The translations under genes and the position numbers were made by a program. DNA of 14,245 nucleotides from DATEMK01 sp035275625 (lineage in GTDB: Bacteria; Bacteroidota; Bacteroidia; AKYH767-A; OLB10), in contig DATEMK010000269.1 in the NCBI GenBank assembly GCA_035275625.1, positions 1 through 14,245 of the forward strand, written 5' to 3'. Below are positions 1-6,156 of the stretch, piece after piece. Under the pieces are notes generated by a model, which was not told the DNA's origin, made no database searches, and was given only the letters and a program-made list of their open reading frames with translations. Numbering within the stretch: the first letter of the stretch is position 1; the number at the start of each line of letters is the position of its first letter.

Positions 1-1
1 T

Positions 2-1354
2 TGTGAATTTAATAATGAACTGCTAGATTGGTTTGACGGAGGTTCATTTGAAATTTCTTCTTCAAATCTAAAAGCTCCTTTTATTTTTTATGGAAATAAA
101 ATCCGCTGTAATTTCAATTTAACCAATGACACCATGAATGCCGTGGTAATGTTTGCAAATGTCAATAATACCGGTTCATCAGTTGTACCAGGGAATTCCT
201 ATGTGCTTTCGGAAGAAAATAATGATTTTCAATTTAAAGTATCGATAATAAACTGCCATTTTGAAAAGCAGTTAAATTTTGCAGGCAATACTTTCAATTA
301 TGATTTTCAGTTCAAAAACTCTACATGTAACGACTCCGTTAGGTTTTCGTCAACATCTTTTAATAACAATGCCACCTTTAACTATATAAAGTGCAGGAAA
401 TATCTTACATTTAATAAATCAAGGATGTCCAAATATGTAGAACTTCTGAATTTGCGCGGTAGCGGCTTTATGGATTTTTCCGGTATTAATTTTTCTAAAA
501 ATTATTTGCCTGAAAAAGACATTGAAGAAATTCTTGACGAATTTCAGTTACCGGAATATGTAATAGGAAATACGTGTTTTTATATCCCTGATCCCGACAG
601 CGTATACTTAGCGAAACGTATAGATTCCACTTTAACGAAATACCCGGGACTTTGTTACAAATCAAATTTTGATGAGAATACCACGATAGCTTTAGATGAA
701 AATTTTATAGCAAGGCAGGAGATACCGATTGAAAATATTGAAAAAATAAATTTTGATTTTACAAATACATCTCCCGATGCCCCCCTTGGAGAACAAGTTC
801 ATGCCATGAGGGAATTGAAGAGAAAAATATTAAGCCAGTCTGATGTTCTTGAAGAGGTAAGAAAAGGAGCAGCCGGTAAAATTGACTTCATTATGGCAGA
901 ATATGACCGCAAGAATGCAAAACATTGGTATGATTCCGCATTCCTTGGTTTCCTGTTCTATACCGTAAATCATGGATACAAAGGGGGCAGCCAGTTTTTC
1001 AAATTGATTTTTATAGTCCTGTTTTTATTTTCCCTGGTATATTATTTAGGTTTCAGGAAGGAAGTGATCGGATATATTGATGAGAAAACAAAAAAAGAAG
1101 GCGCTATGTCAGACATCAATGACATACATAAGAAGGCAAAACCGACAAGAGAGTTTTTATTGTTTTTTCAATCACTATGGTTAAGCACAGTCATTTTTGT
1201 CAATCCTCGTTATCCGACAGACTATTTTCGATTCAATGACAGGATGCAGGTATTTATCATTTTAGAATGGATTATCGGGATATCAATGCTTGCTGTCTAT
1301 GTCATTTACATAGCAAGTAATTACGGGTTTATTAAAAGTTTAGTGGGAATATAA
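2..1354 (+). CDS. Membrane protein with pentapeptide-like beta-helix and degenerate two-helix ion-channel-like C-terminus (5' partial)
   Basis: The frame is open from the first bases of the window, so the gene starts upstream; the first ATG at 134 is internal, because the codons before it (…IRCNFNLTND) already show the same repeat pattern. Numbering from the first window codon, about residues 1-165 have recurrent aromatic/Asn spacing (NFNL, HFEKQLNF, FNYDFQF, VRFSSTSF, ATFNY, MDFSGINF), as in a right-handed pentapeptide-type beta-helix. A charged linker (about 270-330) follows, then a transmembrane helix (about 333-352), a roughly 30-residue loop, a short hydrophobic segment (FLLFFQSLWLSTVIFV, about 385-400) and a last transmembrane helix with E-W-I-I-G (about 417-440). 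The helix/pore-helix/helix order resembles the two-TM channel modules fused to pentapeptide repeats, but the filter motif TVGYG is absent (VNPRYPTDY instead). Channel ancestry is inferred and conduction is doubtful. Confidence 0.75.
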   Translation, partial: CEFNNELLDWFDGGSFEISSSNLKAPFIFYGNKIRCNFNLTNDTMNAVVMFANVNNTGSSVVPGNSYVLSEENNDFQFKVSIINCHFEKQLNFAGNTFNYDFQFKNSTCNDSVRFSSTSFNNNATFNYIKCRKYLTFNKSRMSKYVELLNLRGSGFMDFSGINFSKNYLPEKDIEEILDEFQLPEYVIGNTCFYIPDPDSVYLAKRIDSTLTKYPGLCYKSNFDENTTIALDENFIARQEIPIENIEKINFDFTNTSPDAPLGEQVHAMRELKRKILSQSDVLEEVRKGAAGKIDFIMAEYDRKNAKHWYDSAFLGFLFYTVNHGYKGGSQFFKLIFIVLFLFSLVYYLGFRKEVIGYIDEKTKKEGAMSDINDIHKKAKPTREFLLFFQSLWLSTVIFVNPRYPTDYFRFNDRMQVFIILEWIIGISMLAVYVIYIASNYGFIKSLVGI

Positions 1355-1424
1355 TACTGTTCATTTGCCCAACAGGCCTCCATATATCAATTAAAGGACA
1401 ATAAAAAATAAAGAAATAAATCTT

Positions 1425-2207
1425 ATGATTATCAAAACTGCATTTCTTACGGCTTTCATTTTAATGCTGGATCTGTGTATGCTTTTTCAGAATGTTTCCG
1501 GTTGCAGAACCCTTTCTGCATCTGATAGCAACCGGGGAGAAGAAGAAATGATTTTAATCCCTGCAGGAGAATTCATTTATGGCCTGAGCCGTGAGCAAAT
1601 AAGCAGGATGAAGAAAAAATATGATTCCGGTTTTATTTATGATCATTTCGAAAGACAACGGACCATAACGCTAAGCGCATTCCGGATAGATAAATATGAG
1701 GTGACTAATAAACAGTTTCTCGCTTTTTTAAATTCATCACAACATAAAACTCCTGAAAAGTTTAATAAATCCAACGCTGCTAAAAACCCACTTGTACCGG
1801 TAAACAATATTGGCTGGCCTGATGCAAGAGCTTATGCGAAATGGGCAGGAAAACGATTGCCCACCGAAGAAGAATGGGAAAAAGCAGCGAGAGGTACCGA
1901 AGGAAGGCTATGGCCCTGGGGAGACAAAGATGAAAGTGACTATTACAATGGAGTAAAGCAGGAAAAATTTACTCCTGTAAATGTAGGCTCATTTGAAAAA
2001 GGCAATAGTCCATATAAAGTTTCTGACATGGCGGGTAATGTCTATGAAATGACAACAGGAAAATGGTTTAACGGAACAATGTGCATGCGCGGAGGCAGTT
2101 ATCTTAATAAAGGGGCCTATACAATGTGCTCCTTCCGTTGGGCTCCGGGCGATACTATAAACGGTGCTCCATGGCTTGGCTTCAGATGCGTTAAAGATGT
2201 TAATTGA
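1425..2207 (+). CDS. FGE-sulfatase/SUMF1-fold lipoprotein lacking the catalytic cysteines
   Basis: 260 aa. A hydrophobic signal segment ends in a lipobox-like V-S-G-C with Cys27, so a lipidated, envelope-anchored protein is likely. Residues about 42-258 form a formylglycine-generating-enzyme (FGE-sulfatase) domain: ILIPAGEF near the start, VTNKQF, GWPDARAYAKWAGKRLPTEE, WPWG, SDMAGNVYEMT, RGGSY (222-226) and a terminal GFRCV. In human FGE the active-site cysteines follow GGSY at fixed positions (C336, C341); by direct alignment these are Asn228 and Thr233 here, so sulfatase activation is unlikely. In Bacteroidota such inactive copies often serve as binding or structural surface proteins (GldK of the gliding/T9SS machinery has this fold), but I see no basis to call it GldK. 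The gap to the previous gene is 70 nt with no clear promoter. Confidence 0.85.
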   Translation: MIIKTAFLTAFILMLDLCMLFQNVSGCRTLSASDSNRGEEEMILIPAGEFIYGLSREQISRMKKKYDSGFIYDHFERQRTITLSAFRIDKYEVTNKQFLAFLNSSQHKTPEKFNKSNAAKNPLVPVNNIGWPDARAYAKWAGKRLPTEEEWEKAARGTEGRLWPWGDKDESDYYNGVKQEKFTPVNVGSFEKGNSPYKVSDMAGNVYEMTTGKWFNGTMCMRGGSYLNKGAYTMCSFRWAPGDTINGAPWLGFRCVKDVN

Positions 2208-2244
2208 GGTTTTCAAATCGCCAGGACATGCTGAAAAAAAACTA

Positions 2245-2399
2245 AAGACACGTTTTCGTGACGGAGAAGAAATCCGTTTATAACCCAGGAGCACTGTTTG
2301 CACTAAGGCAGCAAATGGAAGACCGCTTATGTAAAAGATATTAGCAGTTGGTGTGAAAATAAAGGCGAGGATAAGGATAGTATCATTAACTGTGAATGA
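2245..2399 (+). pseudogene. Possible frameshifted gene remnant of unknown family
   Basis: Frame 1 reads KTRFRDGEEIRL up to a TAA at 2281; a different frame, open from 2307 to the TGA at 2397, reads KWKTAYVKDISSWCENKG followed by an acidic tail. Amino-acid use is protein-like, no start codon precedes either piece, and one or more frameshifts would be needed to join them. The call rests only on this appearance; chance open frames are a real alternative. Confidence 0.25.
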
Positions 2400-2460
2400 G
2401 AAATTGCAGGGATAATTAAAAAATAAAATTTAAAAAAACAAAAATTAATTTACAACTGAC

Positions 2461-2476
2461 CTTCTCCATCCTCGTG
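2461..2476. repeat. Left copy of an imperfect inverted repeat flanking the AT-rich island
   Basis: The left copy, CTTCTCCATCCTCGT, is matched in inverted orientation at 6035-6050 (ACGAGGATGGGTGAAG) with one substitution and one gap over 16 bases. The two copies lie about 3.6 kb apart and bracket the three-gene island. This could be the ends of an inserted element or two members of a dispersed intergenic repeat family. No transposase or target duplication was recognised. Confidence 0.35.
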
Positions 2477-2510
2477 GATCTTCCATCGTGTTAGGAAGGA
2501 ATTCTCCTGA

Positions 2511-2539
2511 CAGGTTTCAATCCTTGTGACAGAAACCTG
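2511..2539. repeat. REP-like palindrome
   Basis: Perfect 8-bp arms CAGGTTTC (2511-2518) and GAAACCTG (2532-2539) enclose a 13-nt loop. The preceding CCTGA makes it look like a decayed CCTGACAGGTTT-type palindrome, a kind of intergenic repeat I associate with Bacteroidota genomes. It has no T-run, so it is not an obvious terminator. Confidence 0.45.
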
Positions 2540-2571
2540 CACTTAGCGAAAGGAAAGAATATACCAAAGAA

Positions 2572-2694
2572 ATGAATAGAACAGGTGTTGACGAAATAAG
2601 TAAAACCATCGGGAACTCTGAAACTTGTCTGGTAATGGGTTTTATGATATTTATGTTAAAATTGATTCCATTTATTGAACCTTATCCCCTATGA
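2572..2694 (+). CDS. Possible 40-aa hydrophobic small ORF overlapping the ATPase start
   Basis: An ATG at 2572 opens a 40-codon frame (MNRTGVDEISKTIGNSETC, then a hydrophobic stretch LVMGFMIFMLKLIPFI) whose TGA overlaps the ATPase ATG as ATGA. The frame is open further upstream to 2530 without another good start. An ATGA overlap is a typical translational-coupling arrangement and the hydrophobic stretch could be one membrane helix. Against it, the candidate promoter of the ATPase lies inside this frame, and a frame this short can arise by chance. Confidence 0.25.
   Translation: MNRTGVDEISKTIGNSETCLVMGFMIFMLKLIPFIEPYPL
2625..2655 (+). promoter_or_regulatory. Candidate Bacteroidota promoter for the three-gene island
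   Basis: TTG at 2625-2627, a 20-nt spacer, then TATTTATG at 2648-2655, which matches the Bacteroidota -7 element TAnnTTTG at all but one defined position. Predicted initiation lies about 30 nt before the ATPase start. No other promoter-like pair was seen between the three genes, consistent with one transcript. Confidence 0.4.
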
Positions 2695-4535
2695 ATAAAA
2701 TAATTCTTCAAAAAGAAATACTAGAATCTGAAAAACTACTCCTGAATTTATCCGAAAAAGTATTCGGAATAGAAAACTTAGATTCAATGGCAGATTGGAT
2801 TATAAAATTATTGGAATTGGATAGTGACCTACATCGATATTTACATTTCCCATCACAAAAAAAAATAAAAAAGGCACTTAGTACTCTAATAAAAAATGAC
2901 TCAGATTTAACCCAACCGTTATTATATCTTTTATCAAACAGAATTGGAGCTTACATTGCAACTATTGATGACATATACAATCATCCATTTCGATCTGCTA
3001 TTTTAGATCGTTTAAGCTCTAATTTTGAATCATTGTTCAAATTATTGAATAAGTACAGAGATAATTATGAGCATATTAAAACAGTATCTTTAATTGCAGA
3101 TGCCTTAATTGGACATCGCTTAAATATTTATAAATCCAGTTTAAAGGAAACTGATTTACGAGTTGTTCTGAGGACATTATATGAAGATACAGATAGAAGT
3201 AATAAAAAAGTAATTAATACTATTTTAAATTTTGTCTTTTCTCAATTGCAGCATGAATTAAAAAAGAATGGTTATATTCAGCCTCCAAGGCATTGTTGGT
3301 GGGCTGTCAACACAATTTTTAGTGAAGCTGAGGATCAATGGCTTCGAAATAATAAAACCGAATTAAACAAAATTCTTAAACATTTATTATCAACCTCTGA
3401 AATTGCCTTTTCCCCAAGAACAGATATTGATTATACCAATATTGTTCCTGAAATAGATTCAGCATACAATGAGAAAACTTGGATTGCAATAAATGCAATT
3501 AGGCTGTTGAAAAATGATATTTCTCCTTACATTCCAGAAAAAACTATTAAGCTTCTTAAATCAAAAGTAGCAGCCGATATTAACATTATAATCAAATCTC
3601 AACCCAAAGATTCTATCAAATTTTTACAGAGTAAATTAATAGTTCTTTATGAAGCTTTAAATTTTTATAATATAGAAGAAACGATGAAAATTATTAGCAA
3701 AGAAGAGATATCACTTAACAATGCAAGAATAGGAAATTATTTTTATGATGAAAGTGTTACAGCGATTTACAATTCTATAGCTTCTTCATTAAATTCATTT
3801 ATTTCTAAACCATCACTTTTAAAAAAACCAACTTTAAGTTCTATGTTACTAAGTGGTTCTCCTGGGCAAGGAAAATCTGAACTAGCGATTCAAATTTCAA
3901 ATGATATTGAAAGCATTTCTCAAAAATATAATAAGTCATTTGTTCAACTCTATTATACAATAGGAACACAAATTAAAACCGATGAGGATTTATTTAAGTC
4001 TTTTAAAGAAATCAATTCATCAGCAAGCAATGAAAACACAGTCAAATTGGTTATATTTGATGAGTTTGACAAAGCATCTTTCGACTTTTATACTCCCTTT
4101 CTTCCTTTTTTAGAACGTCCTGTCTCTCCGAATTTCCCAATAATCATTTTTATCTTTGCACAGAGCAGCTATCCCACTTATGATTTGTTTCTAAATTCTT
4201 CTAAAATGATAGCAAATACCGCAATGCGTGACTTTCTAACACGTTTACAACTAGGGCATATTGATATTCCTGACATTAAGTTTTCGCCTGAACAGAAAAT
4301 TCTTTCCGTTATTGGAATGGCCAAATCAAGGAAAATACCATTCCATAGAATTTCAAAAAAGCTACTCGGTTATTTCGCTTTAAATGAAAAAGTAAAAAAT
4401 TTGAGGGAATTATTTTCTGATTTCACAAAAAACGCTGAAATATATGATAATGATTTAGTGATTAAATTAGACAAAGAGCAGGATTTTACTAAAATTTATC
4501 CTCATATTAATGGATGGATCAACATTAAAAACTAA
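2691..4535 (+). CDS. P-loop (AAA-like) ATPase with long helical N-terminal region
   Basis: 614 aa, cytoplasmic (no signal peptide or membrane helix). Walker A is GSPGQGKS at residues 389-396 (Lys395) and Walker B is VIFDEFD at 454-460 (Asp457-Glu458). A sensor-1-like strand, PIIIFIFAQSS (483-493), has Gln/Ser where Asn/Thr is usual, and MRDFLTRLQLGHIDIP (from 512; Arg513 and Arg518) sits where AAA proteins carry an arginine-finger region. About 380 N-terminal residues are predominantly helical, perhaps alpha-alpha repeats, with no domain I can name. It is the first gene of a three-gene same-strand run; the nucleotidyltransferase follows after 4 nt or overlaps it. The gene is strongly A+T-rich compared with the flanking surface-protein genes. 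An NTP-driven, remodeler-like role is inferred from family knowledge; its substrate and partners are unknown. Confidence 0.85.
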   Translation: MNKIILQKEILESEKLLLNLSEKVFGIENLDSMADWIIKLLELDSDLHRYLHFPSQKKIKKALSTLIKNDSDLTQPLLYLLSNRIGAYIATIDDIYNHPFRSAILDRLSSNFESLFKLLNKYRDNYEHIKTVSLIADALIGHRLNIYKSSLKETDLRVVLRTLYEDTDRSNKKVINTILNFVFSQLQHELKKNGYIQPPRHCWWAVNTIFSEAEDQWLRNNKTELNKILKHLLSTSEIAFSPRTDIDYTNIVPEIDSAYNEKTWIAINAIRLLKNDISPYIPEKTIKLLKSKVAADINIIIKSQPKDSIKFLQSKLIVLYEALNFYNIEETMKIISKEEISLNNARIGNYFYDESVTAIYNSIASSLNSFISKPSLLKKPTLSSMLLSGSPGQGKSELAIQISNDIESISQKYNKSFVQLYYTIGTQIKTDEDLFKSFKEINSSASNENTVKLVIFDEFDKASFDFYTPFLPFLERPVSPNFPIIIFIFAQSSYPTYDLFLNSSKMIANTAMRDFLTRLQLGHIDIPDIKFSPEQKILSVIGMAKSRKIPFHRISKKLLGYFALNEKVKNLRELFSDFTKNAEIYDNDLVIKLDKEQDFTKIYPHINGWINIKN

Positions 4536-4539
4536 AAAA

Positions 4540-5223
4540 ATGGGAGATTTCAACCATCATATTAAACATATTATAAGCCGTAAATCTTTTGACGTGGAGA
4601 TCGGAAATGCTATAGAATATTTTATAAATACCTTAGATTCTTTAAATATTCAATATATTGTAATGGGGAGTACAGGGATTCAAACTTATTTAGAATATTT
4701 TCATAGACTTCCAAATGATTTGGACATTTTACTTCAAGAAGATGACATCCTCAAGATAGTAAAAATTTGCGATTCCGATGCAAATCTAACTTTTGAATAT
4801 AATGAAGTGGCTTCTAAAGTGGTCTATAAAAATAAATTTTATTTACATCTTGTTCCCAATAAAATGAATATTATAGACAAAATTGAAAATGTAATATTTA
4901 CAAAAATTAATGTTTATCACCTTGATAGAACAATTTACCGAAATATAAATTTAATTAATTTTTCAAAAAGCATTGCTGTTAGAGTTCCAATTTTAGAATA
5001 TATGTTTTGCTTAAATATGCTTGTTCGCTTGGACACAAATAATTTTTCAGATAACATAAGCATACTTGAAAAATATAATCTAAATGATACTTACATCAAA
5101 GAATTTACGGTTAGAGTTCCGGAAATGAATGAAGTCCTCAAAAATAGGGTTGAGGAACTGAGAAATAAACTATCCATAATCCGCAAGGATTTACTTGATA
5201 AACTTCCTTGTATAACCTCATAA
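4540..5223 (+). CDS. Nucleotidyltransferase-fold protein (AbiEii/MNT-like)
   Basis: 227 aa from the ATG at 4540, which lies 4 nt after the ATPase stop; an in-frame ATG at 4510 would add 10 residues and overlap that gene by 26 nt. Numbered from 4540, a strand plus glycine loop, YIVMGSTG (M42-G46), leads through helix and Arg56 to PNDLDILL with Asp60 and Asp62, the GS…DxD signature of DNA-polymerase-beta-like nucleotidyltransferases. The downstream RVPILEYMFCLNMLVR resembles the helix of AbiEii-like proteins. The usual third carboxylate strand appears as FYLHLVPN, with His where Asp is expected, so activity is uncertain. Family members transfer nucleotides to RNA, protein or small molecules and include type IV antitoxin-linked toxins; the target here is unknown. 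Tight spacing on both sides suggests it works with the ATPase and oxygenase. Confidence 0.75.
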   Translation: MGDFNHHIKHIISRKSFDVEIGNAIEYFINTLDSLNIQYIVMGSTGIQTYLEYFHRLPNDLDILLQEDDILKIVKICDSDANLTFEYNEVASKVVYKNKFYLHLVPNKMNIIDKIENVIFTKINVYHLDRTIYRNINLINFSKSIAVRVPILEYMFCLNMLVRLDTNNFSDNISILEKYNLNDTYIKEFTVRVPEMNEVLKNRVEELRNKLSIIRKDLLDKLPCITS

Positions 5224-5252
5224 ATCTCAACCTTTAAGAAGCAAATCATTAA

Positions 5253-5972
5253 ATGATTTCAACAAATGAACTTTTTGAAAAGATAAGATCAATTAACACA
5301 TCTGAAAGTGGATGTTTTCTGCATTATAATGTTGATCTTGATCTCAAGCTTTTTATTGATAAAGTATCCGAATTTACATTTTTCAAGATTATCAATTCCT
5401 TTGAAGGTCCATTTACGATCATTAAAGATTTAGGAATTAATTCCGCAGATTATTCTAAGCAATCTGGATTTTTTGATTTTCATACAGATGGTTTGTATAA
5501 TCAAAATAATATTCCTTCGCTAGTATTTTTATACTGTAAAACAAAAGGTAAACAAATTAATCATACTACATTTATTGATGGAAATAGTTTTTCAAAATTA
5601 ATTGTCGAAAAAAGAAGCCTGTTGAACAAGCTATCTCTTGTATTTGTTAACCGAAATGGAGAAGATATAGAAAATAATTTAATACAAATACACAAATGGA
5701 CAAACGAAATATTAATTATATTGGGAGATAGAGCTTTTATAAGACCACGTAAAAGTATTGAAGCAAAAGAATATCCAACTCTCCGTGAAATATCAGAAAT
5801 AACAAATAAAATATTTAGTATTATAAAGGAAGGTAATAAGATAATTCATACATGGGAAAATAATGATCTACTTATTTTTGACAATCAAAGATTTTTGCAT
5901 AGTAGGCAGGGAAAAGAAACAGATATTGAGAGAGAATTAATTAGAATCTGTTTAGATAAAAAAAACTATTAA
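5253..5972 (+). CDS. TauD/TfdA-like Fe(II)/2-oxoglutarate-dependent oxygenase
   Basis: 239 aa, predicted soluble. The jelly-roll iron-binding facial triad is visible: His77-x-Asp79 in FFDFHTDGLY, and distal His216 in LLIFDNQRFLHSR. Arg227 and Arg231 (RELIR) lie 11 and 15 residues after the distal histidine, the spacing of Arg266 and Arg270 after His255 in taurine dioxygenase, where the first binds 2-oxoglutarate. It is shorter than TauD (about 280 aa), with a compact N-terminus. The family hydroxylates or otherwise oxidises small molecules, amino acids or carrier-bound substrates using O2 and 2-oxoglutarate; the substrate cannot be read from sequence. The gene starts 29 nt after the nucleotidyltransferase, shares its A+T richness and closes the three-gene run. 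The reaction class is well supported; the pathway is not. Confidence 0.85.
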   Translation: MISTNELFEKIRSINTSESGCFLHYNVDLDLKLFIDKVSEFTFFKIINSFEGPFTIIKDLGINSADYSKQSGFFDFHTDGLYNQNNIPSLVFLYCKTKGKQINHTTFIDGNSFSKLIVEKRSLLNKLSLVFVNRNGEDIENNLIQIHKWTNEILIILGDRAFIRPRKSIEAKEYPTLREISEITNKIFSIIKEGNKIIHTWENNDLLIFDNQRFLHSRQGKETDIERELIRICLDKKNY

Positions 5973-5985
5973 CCCCCCTTCGGTA

Positions 5986-6039
5986 CTCGTCTCCCTTTCG
6001 TCATCGTGTGACGGGCATGGCATGTGCGCAAGAGACGAG
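5986..6039. repeat. Nested inverted repeats (possible hairpin/terminator) after the oxygenase gene
   Basis: Outer 8-bp perfect arms CTCGTCTC (5986-5993) and GAGACGAG (6032-6039) enclose a second perfect hairpin, CGTCA (5999-6003) and TGACG (6009-6013). It sits 14 nt after the oxygenase stop. There is no T-run directly after the outer arm, so it may be a structured repeat or mRNA-end stabiliser rather than an intrinsic terminator. Confidence 0.5.
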
Positions 6040-6050
6040 GATGGGTGAAG
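6035..6050. repeat. Right copy of the imperfect inverted repeat flanking the island
   Basis: ACGAGGATGGGTGAAG is the inverted counterpart of 2461-2475. Ten bases match exactly (ACGAGGATGG) before one gap and one substitution, then GAAG. It partly overlaps the outer hairpin arm. Confidence 0.35.
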
Positions 6051-6156
6051 AACTTATAGAAGAACTTTTTATTTTGAATTTTTCCGTTGCATTATTCTGT
6101 GACTTTTTCAACGGGGGTTCAGGAATGTTAAATTCATTCAAACAGATTGATTTTTA

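Larger units (their letters stand above)
2208..2690. other. Gene-poor stretch with coding-like scraps and palindromes
   Basis: No intact gene of normal size lies here. Two protein-like fragments are visible on +: about 2245-2280 (KTRFRDGEEIRL, then a stop) and, in another frame, 2307-2399 (containing KTAYVKDISSWCENKG, ending TGA). They have no start codon and lie in different frames, so they look like the remains of a frameshifted gene; I do not recognise the family. From 2400 the sequence becomes A/T-rich, then a GC-richer block with palindromes begins at 2461. The last part holds a 40-codon ORF and a candidate promoter for the ATPase gene, listed separately. Confidence 0.5.
5973..6156. other. 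Intergenic region with nested GC-rich inverted repeats
   Basis: This stretch holds the nested hairpin listed separately, a 9-bp direct repeat GAAGAACTT (6047-6055 and 6059-6067), and a 38-codon frame from ATG 6041 to TAA 6157 (MGEELIEELFILNF…) that ends exactly where the 21-bp array begins. I do not support the small frame as a gene. Confidence 0.4.

Noticed and set aside
1989..2303. 104-aa minus-strand frame
   Set aside because: Overlaps the well-supported FGE-fold gene and has no protein-like features.
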